Assembly (NCBI RefSeq): GCF_031085165.1
Contig: NZ_JAVHTY010000004.1
Location: 248,001 to 312,000 of the forward strand
DNA length: 64,000 bases
Direction: 5' to 3'
Origin: Pseudomonas sp. 102515
GTDB lineage: Bacteria; Pseudomonadota; Gammaproteobacteria; Pseudomonadales; Pseudomonadaceae
Shown in pieces: positions 18,241 through 28,142 of the stretch (within the stretch, counting starts at the first letter, position 1; each line of letters opens with the position of its first letter). The translations under genes were made by a program, and so were the position numbers. Under the pieces are notes generated by a model, which had not been told where the DNA came from, ran no database searches, and was given only the letters and a program-made list of their open reading frames with translations.

Positions 18241-20235
18241 ATGACCCTGTTACCGACTCGCATCGCTGCTCGTATGACGGTAGGTGCGCTCTTTCTGCTG
18301 GGGCTCACCGCGCTGGCCGTCTATGCCGTCATGGCACTGGGTGGCAAGCCGCAGCTGGTCGCCGCCGGGACCGCCGCGGCCGAGCAGTCCGCCACGGCCA
18401 TCGCCCGCCAACTGGCCCTGCAGCTCGCGCGCATCGAAGGCACCGTCGACGCCATGGCCGGCCTCGCAGAGACCCTGCCGCACGACGCGGTCTTGGTGCA
18501 GGCCAGCCTGCCCCGGGTGATCGATGACAGCGGCAATCCGGCCATCGCCGGCGGCGGTCTCTGGCCCGAACCCAACGCCTTCACTCCTGGCGTGGCACGG
18601 CGCAGCTTCTTCTGGGCACGCAATGCCGCGGGCGGCCTGGACTACTCCGACGACTACAACGCCACCCAGGCGGCGCCTTACCAGCAGGAAGCTTGGTACA
18701 GCAGCGCCCGGGCGGCGCCGGCGGGCCGTTGTGTCTGGTCCGATGCCTACCAGGACCCGGTGAGCAAGGTCGCCATGACCACCTGCAGTGTGCCCTACCA
18801 GCAGTTGGGGCGCTTCGCCGGGGTGGCGACCATCGACCTCAAGCTCGACGGCCTCGCCGCCTTCCTGCAGAAGCAGGGCGGTGTCACCGGGGGCTATGCC
18901 TTCGCCATCGACCGCGTCGGCAACCTGTTATATTTCCCCGGCGCCAAAGCGGCCGAAGGGCTACCGACACTGGCTGACGTGGTCGCCAGCGACGCGCCGT
19001 TCAAGGCAGTGGCGGACGCCCTCAACCCGTCCGGTAAGCGGACCTTGCGCCTCGCCCACGACCCCCGGTTGAACAGCGCCGCCTACGTCGCTCTGGTGCC
19101 GATGGGCGCCACCGGTTGGCAGGTTGGGTTGGTCACGCCCGAAGCTCAGGTCACCGGACTCGCCACGCGCCTGACCAGCCAGATGCTGCTGTTGCTGTTG
19201 CCGCTCCTGGCGGTGCTGCTCGGTCTGGCCTGGTTCGCCGGCCGCCGGCTGCTGGCGCAGTTGGAAGAGACCACGCTGCAGATCGAGCGGCTTGGCCAGG
19301 AGGGCGCCAACGCTGCCGAGTTGGAGATCAGCCGCGCCGATGAAATCGGCCGCCTGCGCGGAGCGGTCAATCGTTACGCGGGCTCGCTGCGCGAGATGCT
19401 GCGCCGGATCGCCGCCGATGCTTCGCAGCTGCAAGGGCAGGCGACCGAGCTGGCCCAACTCTCCAACGGCCTGGCCGACCGGGCGGAACAGCAGCGCGAA
19501 GACAATACCCTGCTGGCCACGGCCATCACCGAAATGTCGGCCAGTGCCGGCGAGGTGGCGCGCAACACCACGGATTGCTCCGATGTGGCGCGGGATTCCC
19601 TGGTCACGGTGCAAACCGGGCAGAGCCAGATGGCGCGCAATACTCAGTCCATGCGGGGCCTGGCGGACGACATCGGCGGTGCCGCCCAGGCCATCACCCG
19701 GCTGGGCGAGGACATCGAGCGAGTGGGCGGCGTGCTGGACGTGATCAAGTCGATTTCCGAACAGACCAACTTGCTGGCGCTCAATGCCGCCATCGAGGCC
19801 GCCCGGGCCGGTGAGCAGGGGCGTGGCTTCGCCGTGGTCGCCGATGAGGTCCGCACTCTGGCCGGACGCACTCAGGCATCCGCCAACGAGATCCAGGAAA
19901 TGATCGCCGGCTTGCGCCAGGCCTCCAGCACGGCGGTGACGACCATGCAGGCCGGCGTGCAGCGCACCGGGGGCGTGGTGCACGAAGCCACGGCCGTGGC
20001 CGAGACCCTGAAAGGCACCGTGGACAGCTTCGACGGCATCGTCCAGCGCGCCCAGCAGATCGCCGTGGCTGCCCAGGAGCAGAGTCATGTGACCCAGGAA
20101 ATCAGCGAACTGGCGGTACGCATCCACGCCGCGAGCGAGGAGAGTGCCCGCGATGCCGGCACCCTGCGTCAGCTGGGGCAGGAAATGCAAGGGTTGTCGA
20201 CCAGCCTGAGCGCCCTCAGCCAGGGTGGGCGCTAG
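18241..20235 (+). CDS. Methyl-accepting chemotaxis protein with a Cache-type sensor
   Basis: A 664-residue receptor. Membrane helix 1 spans about residues 14-36; a periplasmic double-Cache-like domain follows (about 40-305; [49 protein letters not shown]). Helix 2 is about 315-340, then a HAMP-like linker, and the signalling hairpin with tip [16 protein letters not shown] near residue 510. The periplasmic domain lacks the clear amino-acid motif, so the ligand is unknown; the position after the ethanolamine genes is only suggestive. ATG 18241 has AGGAG at a 7-base spacing. The end overlaps the converging GNAT gene by 20 bp. Confidence 0.92.
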   Translation: MTLLPTRIAARMTVGALFLLGLTALAVYAVMALGGKPQLVAAGTAAAEQSATAIARQLALQLARIEGTVDAMAGLAETLPHDAVLVQASLPRVIDDSGNPAIAGGGLWPEPNAFTPGVARRSFFWARNAAGGLDYSDDYNATQAAPYQQEAWYSSARAAPAGRCVWSDAYQDPVSKVAMTTCSVPYQQLGRFAGVATIDLKLDGLAAFLQKQGGVTGGYAFAIDRVGNLLYFPGAKAAEGLPTLADVVASDAPFKAVADALNPSGKRTLRLAHDPRLNSAAYVALVPMGATGWQVGLVTPEAQVTGLATRLTSQMLLLLLPLLAVLLGLAWFAGRRLLAQLEETTLQIERLGQEGANAAELEISRADEIGRLRGAVNRYAGSLREMLRRIAADASQLQGQATELAQLSNGLADRAEQQREDNTLLATAITEMSASAGEVARNTTDCSDVARDSLVTVQTGQSQMARNTQSMRGLADDIGGAAQAITRLGEDIERVGGVLDVIKSISEQTNLLALNAAIEAARAGEQGRGFAVVADEVRTLAGRTQASANEIQEMIAGLRQASSTAVTTMQAGVQRTGGVVHEATAVAETLKGTVDSFDGIVQRAQQIAVAAQEQSHVTQEISELAVRIHAASEESARDAGTLRQLGQEMQGLSTSLSALSQGGR

Positions 20236-20674
20236 CCGCCGGCGTGGCGGTGAGCGTCTTGCGCAAAAAATACCGCGCGAAGCCCAGCGGATAGTCCGCC
20301 AGCTCGCCGAAGCGCTCGTAGCCAAGGCGCTCGTAGAAGCCGCGGGCCTGGAATTCGTGGGTATCCAGCCAGGCGCCGTGGCAACCACGGGCCAGGGCTT
20401 CGGCCTCGGCGCGCCGCAGCAGCTCGCGACCGGCGCCCTGGCCGCGGACGGCTTCGCCCACCGCCAGCAACTGCACGGTCAGCCAGCCATAGCCGGTATA
20501 GCCCCAGAGTCCGCCCAGGGATTCGCCGCCACGGGTCAGGCTGATGACCAGGGGACGATAACCGCTCGGTCCGGCCTGGGCTTCGTTGTATCGCCGTAGC
20601 GGCACGGCGATGGCCTGGCGCAGGTCTTCCCGTGCTTCGTCGGTGAGCTGGAATTCCAGGGGCGACGCGGTCAT
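20216..20674 (-). CDS. GNAT family N-acetyltransferase
   Basis: A 152-residue acetyltransferase. The acetyl-CoA loop is in [20 protein letters not shown] (about residues 75-95), followed by [31 protein letters not shown], seen in parts, which is the usual motif B end. The start at ATG 20674 has GGAG nine bases upstream; an ATG five codons earlier lacks one. It converges on the chemoreceptor, overlapping it by 20 bp. Substrate unknown. Confidence 0.85.
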   Translation of the reverse strand: MTASPLEFQLTDEAREDLRQAIAVPLRRYNEAQAGPSGYRPLVISLTRGGESLGGLWGYTGYGWLTVQLLAVGEAVRGQGAGRELLRRAEAEALARGCHGAWLDTHEFQARGFYERLGYERFGELADYPLGFARYFLRKTLTATPAASAHPG

Positions 20675-20784
20675 GGCGATGAACTCCAAGAGGCGGGAAG
20701 AAGGGGCGCGTGACCCGAGGGTTCTGCTTCTGTCCCCGGCGCGGCTTTGGAGTAGCCTAGCCTTTTCTGCATTCGCGGTGAGCC

Positions 20785-21690
20785 ATGGACATACGTGAAG
20801 GTCGTGCCCGGGTCGGCACGCTGGAGCTGGCCTACGAGGATTGGGGCGATCCCGCCGATCCGGCGCTGCTGTTGATCATGGGCTTCGGTGCCCAGTTGCT
20901 GCTGTGGCCGGAGGGCTTCTGCGAGGCTCTGGTGCAGCGCGGCCTGCGGGTGATCCGCTTCGATAACCGCGACATCGGCCAGTCCTCGCGGCTGGGCTGG
21001 CCGGGTGGTCGGCCGCCTTCGTTGTGGCCGGTGCTCGGGCGGGCCCAGTTGGGCAAGACCAGTCCAGTGCCCTATCGCCTGGAGGCCATGGCCGCCGACG
21101 CCGTCGGCCTGCTCGATCACCTGGGCATCGACCGCGCCTTCGTGCTGGGCGGCTCCATGGGCGGCATGATCGCCCAGATCCTCGCCGCCGACTGGCCGCA
21201 GCGGGTAAAGCGGCTGGGCATCCTGTTCTCTTCCACCAATCAACCGCTGTTGCCGCCGCCCTCGTTCAAGCTGCTTGGCAGCCTGCTGTTGCGTCCGCCG
21301 GCCGATCTGCCGGCGGAGGCGGCGCTCGCCCGGCAGAAGGCCCTGCTCCGTGGCATCGAGAGCCCGCGTTATCGGCAGAGCGAGGCCGATCTCGAACGGC
21401 TGGTGCAGCGCATCCTGGCGCGCGGCGTGGATGTGGAGGGGGTGCAGCGGCAGCTGTTCGCCCTGCTCGGCAGCGGTGACCTGCGCCCCTTCGCCCGCCG
21501 TATCCAGGCGCCGACCCTGGTGGTGCATGGCGCGCGGGATCCGCTGCTGCGTCCGGCCTGTGGTCGCGCCGTGGCGCGGGCCATTCCCGGCGCCCGCTTC
21601 GAGCTGATACCGGACATGGCCCATGACCTGCCGGCGCCGCTCTGGCCGAGGCTGAGCGCGTTGTTCGCCGAGTTTTTCCTGGCGGCCTAG
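20785..21690 (+). CDS. Alpha/beta hydrolase
   Basis: A 301-residue alpha/beta hydrolase. Oxyanion-hole region LLIMGFGAQLLLWP, strand motif RVIRFDNRDIGQSSRLGW, nucleophile elbow LGGSMGGM (Ser about 131), acid in VVHGARDPLLRP, and catalytic His in IPDMAHDLP. The family hydrolyses esters or lactones; the substrate is not evident. Its stop codon shares the tetramer CTAG (21687-21690) with the stop of the converging rutR gene. Confidence 0.88.
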   Translation: MDIREGRARVGTLELAYEDWGDPADPALLLIMGFGAQLLLWPEGFCEALVQRGLRVIRFDNRDIGQSSRLGWPGGRPPSLWPVLGRAQLGKTSPVPYRLEAMAADAVGLLDHLGIDRAFVLGGSMGGMIAQILAADWPQRVKRLGILFSSTNQPLLPPPSFKLLGSLLLRPPADLPAEAALARQKALLRGIESPRYRQSEADLERLVQRILARGVDVEGVQRQLFALLGSGDLRPFARRIQAPTLVVHGARDPLLRPACGRAVARAIPGARFELIPDMAHDLPAPLWPRLSALFAEFFLAA

Positions 21691-22373
21691 GCCAGGCAAC
21701 CGGTGCGGGGCCTGAGCCCATCGATGATCAGCGTCTCCAGGCCCTGCAGGACCTCGTCGAAGAACAGCGGATCCTTCAGCGTACGGCCGCACAGGGTCTG
21801 CACCTGCACGCGGAAGTCCGCGTAGTGCTGGGTGATGGCCCAGATGCTGAAGATCAGGTGGTGCGGATCCACCGGGGCCAGCTTGCCGGCGGCGATCCAG
21901 GCGCGGATCACCCGGGCCTTCTCGTCCATCAGGTCATGCAGGCTGCCCTGCAATTCCGGCAACAGCAGCGGCGCGCCCTGGACCATCTCCAGGCAGAACA
22001 ACCGGGATTCGGCGGGATAGTCACGCGACATCTCCAGCTTCTGGCGCAGATAGCCGCGTAGGGCGTCGAGGGGTTCCTGGTCTTCGCTGAAGGTGCGCAG
22101 GGGATTCAGCCAGGTCGCCAGCAGCTGGCGCAGCACGGCGACATAAAGGTCTTCCTTGCTGCTGAAGTAGTAGAGCAGGTTGGTCTTGGAGACGTCTGCC
22201 TGCAGGGCCACCTGATCCAGGCTGGCGCCGTGCAAGCTGAAGCGCGAAAAGATATCGAGCGCAGCGCTGAGGATCTGAGCGCGCTTGGCCTCTATCTGGC
22301 GCTGCCGGCGTTGCTGGGCGGCAGGGCTGGGTTGACGCGGCTTGCGTGGCGGAGAATCACTGGCCTGACTCAC
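21687..22373 (-). CDS. rutR: TetR family pyrimidine-catabolism regulator RutR
   Basis: A 228-residue TetR protein matching RutR: the N-terminal DNA-binding part has RAQILSAALDIFSRFSLHGASLDQ and VSKTNLLYYFSSKEDLY, and the effector domain contains the RutR-type LIFSIWAITQHYADFRVQ. RutR represses the rut operon and releases DNA when uracil (or thymine) binds. It diverges from rutA, and the 367-bp gap between them holds a palindrome close to the E. coli RutR consensus. Confidence 0.92.
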   Translation of the reverse strand: MSQASDSPPRKPRQPSPAAQQRRQRQIEAKRAQILSAALDIFSRFSLHGASLDQVALQADVSKTNLLYYFSSKEDLYVAVLRQLLATWLNPLRTFSEDQEPLDALRGYLRQKLEMSRDYPAESRLFCLEMVQGAPLLLPELQGSLHDLMDEKARVIRAWIAAGKLAPVDPHHLIFSIWAITQHYADFRVQVQTLCGRTLKDPLFFDEVLQGLETLIIDGLRPRTGCLA

Positions 22374-22567
22374 GAACTGCTCCTTGGGCCTTCATGGACA
22401 TCTGACGCGGACCGACCGCTGGACGAGCGGGAAGGGCCGGCTTCAGGTGCGGTCGTTGAGATTCCCACCTTCCTGGTGACGAATCGTCGGCGGACGCCAG
22501 AGGGTCGCGCGCCGGTCTCCAAACTCTAGCATGGCCGGACATCGTGCATGCCCCGGATTCGGGCACC

Positions 22568-22585
22568 TTGCACAAACTGGGTGCT
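22568..22585. promoter_or_regulatory. NtrC-like binding site upstream of rutA
   Basis: TTGCACAAACTGGGTGCT has the TGCAC-N7-GTGC layout of enterobacterial NtrC sites such as those at glnA. It lies about 90 bp upstream of the candidate -24 element, a normal enhancer distance. The right half lacks the final A of TGCA symmetry. Confidence 0.5.
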
Positions 22586-22591
22586 CTGATC

Positions 22592-22607
22592 TGGACCAAA
22601 TGGTCCG
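22592..22607. promoter_or_regulatory. RutR operator upstream of rutA
   Basis: TGGACCA AA TGGTCCG fits the E. coli RutR consensus TTGACCA-NN-TGGTCAA at 12 of 14 defined positions and forms a perfect GGACCA / TGGTCC dyad. It lies between rutR and rutA, about 150 bp ahead of rutA. Confidence 0.8.
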
Positions 22608-22660
22608 GAGATATTCCGGAATTTTATCCAAGTGCCTGATTGGCTTGAAATTTCAAGACT

Positions 22661-22676
22661 TGGCAAGCTTTCTGCT
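22661..22676 (+). promoter_or_regulatory. Candidate sigma-54 promoter of rutABCDF
   Basis: TGGCAAGCTTTCTGCT has a good -24 box (TGGCA), the exact GG-N10-GC spacing and a moderate -12 box (CTGCT). Transcription would start near 22687, about 54 bases before rutA. A perfect 14-bp palindrome, CTTGAAATTTCAAG (22644-22657), lies immediately upstream. Confidence 0.5.
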
Positions 22677-22740
22677 CCGATCCTGCCGCCACGGCGCATC
22701 TCGATGCGCTTCGATTCCTGACTGCGGGAGAGTGCGAGCG

Positions 22741-23828
<1,088 letters not shown>

Positions 23829-23829
<1 letters not shown>

Positions 23830-24557
23830 TGAACGCTGTGGAAACCCTGGCGGGCTATGCCCTGCCTGCCGGCGATGCCGAGGCCCTGACCCTGCCGGCG
23901 CGTCCCGAACCGCTGCGGCTCAAGGCCAGCGAGACCGCCCTGATCGTGGTGGACATGCAGAACGCCTATGCCAGCAAGGGCGGCTATCTGGATCTGGCCG
24001 GCTTCGATGTCTCGGCCACCGGCCCGGTGATCGAGAACGTCGCCGCGGTGGTGGAGACCGCCCGCGGCGCGGGCATCCAGGTGGTCTGGTTCCAGAATGG
24101 CTGGGACCCGCAGTATCGCGAGGCGGGCGGGCCGGGTTCGCCGAACTGGCACAAGTCCAACGCCCTCAAGACCATGCGCAAGCGACCCGAATTGCAGGGC
24201 CAGCTGCTGGCCAAGGGTGGCTGGGACTATGCCCTGGTGGACCGGCTGCAGCCGGCGGCCGAGGACCTGGTGGTGCCCAAGACCCGCTACAGCGGCTTCT
24301 ACAACACCCACCTGGACAGCCTGCTGCGTGCCCGCGGCATCCGCAACCTGGTGTTCGTCGGCGTCGCCACCAACGTCTGCGTGGAATCGACCCTGAGGGA
24401 CGGCTTCTTCCTCGAATACTTCGGCGTCTGCCTGCACGACGCCTGCCACCAGGCCGGGCCCCGTTCGGCCCACGAGGCCGCGCTGTTCAACATCGAGACC
24501 TTCTTCGGCTGGGTCGCCAGCTGCGCCGATTTCCACACCACCTTCGCCAAGGACTGA
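23829..24557 (+). CDS. rutB: Ureidoacrylate amidohydrolase RutB
   Basis: A 242-residue isochorismatase-fold hydrolase that cleaves (Z)-3-ureidoacrylate to carbamate and 3-aminoacrylate. Catalytic triad: Asp42 (IVVDMQNAY), Lys151 ([10 protein letters not shown]) and Cys184 (TNVCVEST). It starts on the base that ends rutA (TGATG overlap), indicating coupled translation. A second cysteine hydrolase of the same fold ends the next operon (32839-33543). Confidence 0.96.
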
Positions 24558-24563
24558 GCCACC

Positions 24564-24947
24564 ATGCCCAAGCAAGCCGTGATCCCCGCCGGTACCGGTA
24601 CCCCCATCGCCCCCTTCGTGCCCGGCAGCCTGGCCGATGGCGTGCTCTATGTCTCCGGCACCTTGCCGTTCGATGCCCAGAACAACGTGGTCCATGTCGG
24701 CGACGCCGCGGCCCAGGCACGCCATGTGCTCACCACCATCCAGGGCGTGGTGGAGGCGGCTGGCGGCACCATGGCCGACGTCACCTTCAACATGATCATG
24801 CTCACCGACTGGGCGAACTACGCCGCCATCAACGCGGTGTACGCCGAATTCTTTCCCGGCGAGAAGCCGGCGCGCTATTGCATCCAGTGCGGCCTGGTGA
24901 AGCCCGACGCCCTGATCGAGATCGCCAGCATCGCCCATGTCGGCTAG
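24564..24947 (+). CDS. rutC: 3-aminoacrylate deaminase RutC (RidA family)
   Basis: A 127-residue YjgF/RidA-family protein with [20 protein letters not shown] at the start, [15 protein letters not shown], and the conserved C-terminal [17 protein letters not shown]. RutC speeds hydrolysis of 3-aminoacrylate to malonic semialdehyde and ammonia. Six bases separate it from rutB. Confidence 0.95.
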   Translation: MPKQAVIPAGTGTPIAPFVPGSLADGVLYVSGTLPFDAQNNVVHVGDAAAQARHVLTTIQGVVEAAGGTMADVTFNMIMLTDWANYAAINAVYAEFFPGEKPARYCIQCGLVKPDALIEIASIAHVG

Positions 24948-24961
24948 GCCGCGCTCCTGAC

Positions 24962-25018
24962 TCCGCCCCCACTCCGTATCACCCCCTATCCCCTCGGAGA
25001 GGGTTGGAATGAGGGCCG
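24962..25018. repeat. TCCC-rich repeat between rutC and rutD
   Basis: A degenerate member of the short repeat family: CCCCTATCCCCTCGGAGAGGGTTGG followed by ATGAGGGCC, in parts. It sits in the 102-bp gap inside the rut operon. Confidence 0.55.
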
Positions 25019-25049
25019 CCTCGACCCACCAAACCTTCAAGGACCGCCC

Positions 25050-25835
25050 ATGCACTTCGAACTCCATGGCCGCCAGGATCCGGCGGCCGAGACCCTGCTG
25101 CTCAGCTCCGGGCTGGGCGGCGCCGGGGCCTTCTGGGCGCCGCAGCTGGCGGCCCTCGGCGAACGCTTCCGGGTGGTGGTCTACGACCAAGCCGGCACCG
25201 GCAAGCGTCCGGCCGAGCTGCCGGCGGACTACCGCATCCAGCATATGGCCGAGGACCTGCTGGCCCTGGCCGATCGCCTGGAACTCGACAGCTGCCTGTT
25301 CATGGGCCATGCCCTGGGTGGCCTGGTCGGACTGCAGGCCAACCTGCTGCGTCCGGGATTGATCCGCCGCCAGGTGCTGGTCAATGCCTGGAGCCGACCC
25401 AATCCGCACACCGCGCGCTGCTTCGCCCTGCGTCAACGGCTGCTGCGCGACAGCGGCGCCGCGGCCTATGTCCAGGCCCAGGCGATCTTTCTCTATCCGG
25501 CCACCTGGATCGCCGAGCACGGCGAGCGCCTGGCCGCCGACGAAGCCCACGCCCTGGCGCACTTCCCCTGTGAGGCCAATGTCCTGCGGCGCATCGGCGC
25601 CCTGCTGGCCTTCGACGTGGACGCCGAACTGGCGCGGATCGAGGTGCCGACCCTGGTGTTGGCCAACCGCGACGATGTGCTGGTGCCCTGGACCTCGTCC
25701 CAGCGCCTGGCCGCGGGCCTGCCCCAGGCCAGCTTCCAGTTGCTGGAGTGGGGCGGCCATGCCTCCAGCGTCACCGACCCCGCCACCTTCGACCAGGTGG
25801 TACTCGACTATCTCAGCCAAGCCTTGGAGGCGTAA
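25050..25835 (+). CDS. rutD: RutD, putative carbamate/aminoacrylate hydrolase
   Basis: A 261-residue alpha/beta-hydrolase-fold protein matching Rut[56 protein letters not shown] in parts, and [11 protein letters not shown]. The nucleophile elbow reads GHALGGLVG, with Ala where hydrolases have Ser; E. coli RutD also has GHALG, so this is a family trait and not a mutation. It helps clear aminoacrylate or carbamate after ring cleavage. AAGGA lies seven bases before the ATG. Confidence 0.94.
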   Translation: MHFELHGRQDPAAETLLLSSGLGGAGAFWAPQLAALGERFRVVVYDQAGTGKRPAELPADYRIQHMAEDLLALADRLELDSCLFMGHALGGLVGLQANLLRPGLIRRQVLVNAWSRPNPHTARCFALRQRLLRDSGAAAYVQAQAIFLYPATWIAEHGERLAADEAHALAHFPCEANVLRRIGALLAFDVDAELARIEVPTLVLANRDDVLVPWTSSQRLAAGLPQASFQLLEWGGHASSVTDPATFDQVVLDYLSQALEA

Positions 25836-25839
25836 CGCC

Positions 25840-26364
25840 ATGTCCGTTGCCCATGCCTTGCCCCTGTCCGCCGCTAGCCCCGCCGCCCCGGTCGAACGCG
25901 ATCTCTTCCGTGGGGCCATGGCGCGCCTAGGCGCCGCGGTCAATCTGGTCACCACCGATGGTCCGGCCGGCCTGGCCGGCTTCACCGCCACCGCCGTGTG
26001 CAGCGTCAGCGACACCCCGGCGACCCTGCTGGTCTGCCTCAACCGGGGCGCCTCAGTGCATCCGGCCTTCAGCGCCAATGGTGTTCTCTGCGTCAACGTC
26101 CTGGCCGCCGGCCAGCAGGCGCTGGCCAACCTCTTCGGGGGCAAGACCGCCATGGCCGAACGCTTCGCTGCGGCGAGCTGGACCCGCCTCGCCACCGGTG
26201 CGCCGGTGCTGGACGGCGCCCTGGTGGCCTGCGATTGCCGCATCGCCGGGGTGCAGTCGGTGGGCAGCCACGACCTGCTGCTCTGCGAGGTGCTGGGGGT
26301 GGCCGAGCCGGGTGGCGAAGGCGGATTGCTGTACTTCGACCGGCGTTATCACGAGCTGGGTTAA
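25840..26364 (+). CDS. rutF: Flavin reductase RutF
   Basis: A 174-residue FMN reductase of the flavin_reduct fold that supplies reduced FMN to RutA. Typical blocks: [38 protein letters not shown] in parts, [14 protein letters not shown], and the end YFDRRYHEL. It starts at ATG 25840 with GGAGG nine bases upstream and four bases after the rutD stop. It is the last rut gene: no rutE (malonic semialdehyde reductase) or rutG (uracil permease) follows. Confidence 0.94.
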   Translation: MSVAHALPLSAASPAAPVERDLFRGAMARLGAAVNLVTTDGPAGLAGFTATAVCSVSDTPATLLVCLNRGASVHPAFSANGVLCVNVLAAGQQALANLFGGKTAMAERFAAASWTRLATGAPVLDGALVACDCRIAGVQSVGSHDLLLCEVLGVAEPGGEGGLLYFDRRYHELG

Positions 26365-26372
26365 TTGGCGCT

Positions 26373-26449
26373 GTCGGGCTTCGACGACAAGGCCGTCTCA
26401 ACCCGACCTATGCCGATTGTAGCTTGGGCTGAGCTCCGCGAAGCCCAAC
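26373..26449. repeat. Divergent REP-1 pair after rutF
   Basis: A reversed REP (26373-26410, long-centre type, tail CTAT) and a forward one (26419-26449, GTAG-CTTGGGC...GCCCAAC). They separate the rut operon from the control region of the next operon and may end rut transcripts. The rest of the 352-bp gap holds the regulatory sites listed next, plus a weak NtrC-like half at about 26507-26523 (GGTGCA). Confidence 0.75.
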
Positions 26450-26607
26450 CTCGCCAAGTTGATCCAGCACACCAACCCCTTGCCTGCCGGCGCCGAGCGT
26501 ACCCTGGGCGCCACCCCGGTGCACGCTGACCGTTCGAGGTGCAGCGCGCCGCCGAAAGATCCTGGGTATCTCCCATCAAGCTGTTGTTTTGATTGGTTTT
26601 TATGGTT

Positions 26608-26623
26608 TTTACCAAATGGTCCA
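26608..26623. promoter_or_regulatory. RutR-like operator upstream of the oxygenase-ABC operon
   Basis: TTTACCA AA TGGTCCA matches the RutR consensus TTGACCA-NN-TGGTCAA at 12 of 14 positions, with the same AA spacer as the site at rutA. It ends four bases ahead of the -24 element of the next promoter, so a bound protein would block it. Confidence 0.65.
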
Positions 26624-26627
26624 AAGA

Positions 26628-26643
26628 TGGCACAACGGTTGCA
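26628..26643 (+). promoter_or_regulatory. Sigma-54 promoter of the oxygenase-ABC operon
   Basis: TGGCACAACGGTTGCA matches the -24/-12 consensus TGGCAC-N5-TTGCA exactly. The start of transcription would be near 26654, leaving a leader of about 63 bases before ATG 26717. Confidence 0.75.
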
Positions 26644-26716
26644 CTTTCCTTGCTGCCGTCCTGCCCGGTGAACGTGCGTCGCGCTGTCTCCTTTCGTCCC
26701 ACTCGTGAGGTCCGTC

Positions 26717-27736
26717 ATGCCGCTGTCCAGTGTTCCCATCATCGATCTGGCCCCCTATTTCGACGGCTCGACCGCCGGCAAGCAGGCGGTGGCCAAGGCC
26801 GTCGACCAGGCCTGCCGCGACATCGGCTTTCTGGTCGTCACCCACCATCAGGTGCCCGAAGAACTGGTCGAGCGTGTCTCGCGCCTGTCGCGGGCCTTCT
26901 TCGACCTGCCGCTGGGCGAGAAACGCAAGGCTGATCGACCGCGCCCGGATCAGGTGCGCGGCTACAGTGCGGTGGCCGAGGAAAGCCTTTCCTACAGCCT
27001 GGAGGAGGCGGCGCCGGGGGATCTCAAGGAGTCCTTTTCCATCGGGCCGCTGGATGTCCCGGAGACGGCCTACTACCGCGGTCCCGAAGCCGGGCCGCAC
27101 TTCGCGCCCAATGTCTGGCCCTCGGCCATTCCCGGCTTTCGCCAGGCCTATGCCGAGTACTTCGCCGCCATGAGCGACCTGGCGCGCACCCTGATGCGCC
27201 TCTTCGCCCTGGGGCTGGAATTGCCGGAGACCTACTTCGACAGCCGCATCGACCGCCACATCAGCATGTTCCGCACCCTCTGCTATCCCCATCAGCGGGA
27301 AGCGGCGCTGCCCGGCCAGTTGCGCGCCGGCGCCCATACCGACTACGGCAGTCTGACCATCGTCCGTCCCGACGACGCCCCTGGCGGCCTGCAGGTGCGC
27401 AATGCCGACGGCGAGTGGGTGGACGTGCCCAAGGTGCCGGGCAGCTTCGTGGTCAACATCGGCGACCTGATGATGCAGTGGACCAACGACCGCTGGGTCT
27501 CGACCCTGCACCGGGTGGTGAATCCACCGGCGGATGCCGGTGGCGACACCCGCCGCCAGTCCCTGGTGTTCTTCCACCAGCCCAACTACGACACCCTCAT
27601 CCAATGCCTGCCCGGTTGCGCCACGCCCGGCACGTCGCCGCGCCATGCACCCATCACCTCGGGCGACCACCTGAGATCCAAGTTCGTCAAGCAGACCACC
27701 TTCGGCGGTACCCAGTCCGGCGTGCGGGTGGCCTGA
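26717..27736 (+). CDS. 2-oxoglutarate/Fe(II) oxygenase, isopenicillin N synthase family
   Basis: A 339-residue non-haem iron oxygenase. The N-terminal DIOX_N part starts VPIIDLAPYFDG; the jelly-roll core carries the iron ligands His206-x-Asp208 (GAHTDYGSLTIV) and His about 266 (STLHRVVNP), and the 2-oxoglutarate/substrate Arg-x-Ser in RRQSLVFF. Family members include thymine 7-hydroxylase and many unnamed bacterial enzymes. First gene of an operon controlled by RutR-like and sigma-54-like sites, so a nucleobase-type substrate is a reasonable inference; it is not shown. ATG 26717 has GAGG seven bases upstream and is preferred to GTG 26705. Confidence 0.9.
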   Translation: MPLSSVPIIDLAPYFDGSTAGKQAVAKAVDQACRDIGFLVVTHHQVPEELVERVSRLSRAFFDLPLGEKRKADRPRPDQVRGYSAVAEESLSYSLEEAAPGDLKESFSIGPLDVPETAYYRGPEAGPHFAPNVWPSAIPGFRQAYAEYFAAMSDLARTLMRLFALGLELPETYFDSRIDRHISMFRTLCYPHQREAALPGQLRAGAHTDYGSLTIVRPDDAPGGLQVRNADGEWVDVPKVPGSFVVNIGDLMMQWTNDRWVSTLHRVVNPPADAGGDTRRQSLVFFHQPNYDTLIQCLPGCATPGTSPRHAPITSGDHLRSKFVKQTTFGGTQSGVRVA

Positions 27737-28122
27737 TGCCGAGTCTTTCCTACGTCAACGTCTTCGCCCATGACGTGGTGGCCCTGAGCGGCTTCTATCA
27801 GCGGGTGTTCGGCTTTCCCGAGATCGCGGCGATCCGCTCGCCGATCTTCCGTGGCCTGGACACCGGCAAGACCGCCATCGGCTTCAACGCGCCGGAGGCC
27901 TATGAGCTCTTGGGGCTGGGCGAATTCGCCGGCAGCCAGGGTTGCCGCTTCCTGCTCAACCTGGAGGTGGACAGCCGCGCCGAGGTGGACCGACTGGTGC
28001 CGGTGGCCGAGGCCGCCGGTGCCCGCCTGCTGAAGGCGCCCTACGAAACCTACTACCACTGGTACCAGGCGGTGCTGCTGGACCCGGAAGGCAACGTGTT
28101 CCGTATCAATCACATGCTGTAG
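27736..28122 (+). CDS. VOC family (glyoxalase/dioxygenase-fold) protein
   Basis: A 128-residue vicinal-oxygen-chelate protein: YVNVFAHDVVALSGFYQRVFGFPE at the start in parts, and VLLDPEGNVFRINHML at the end, giving the paired beta-alpha-beta-beta-beta modules. Residues that could bind a metal are the N-terminal His and the acidic residue near the C terminus. Its start shares one base with the stop of the oxygenase gene, so it probably acts on the same compound or its product. The reaction cannot be named. Confidence 0.85.
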   Translation: MPSLSYVNVFAHDVVALSGFYQRVFGFPEIAAIRSPIFRGLDTGKTAIGFNAPEAYELLGLGEFAGSQGCRFLLNLEVDSRAEVDRLVPVAEAAGARLLKAPYETYYHWYQAVLLDPEGNVFRINHML

Positions 28123-28142
28123 ACAAGGCTAAGGACGAGACG

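Noticed and set aside
25308-25331. Damaged active site in RutD (Ala in the nucleophile elbow)
   Set aside because: E. coli RutD has the same GHALG sequence, so it is normal for the family.
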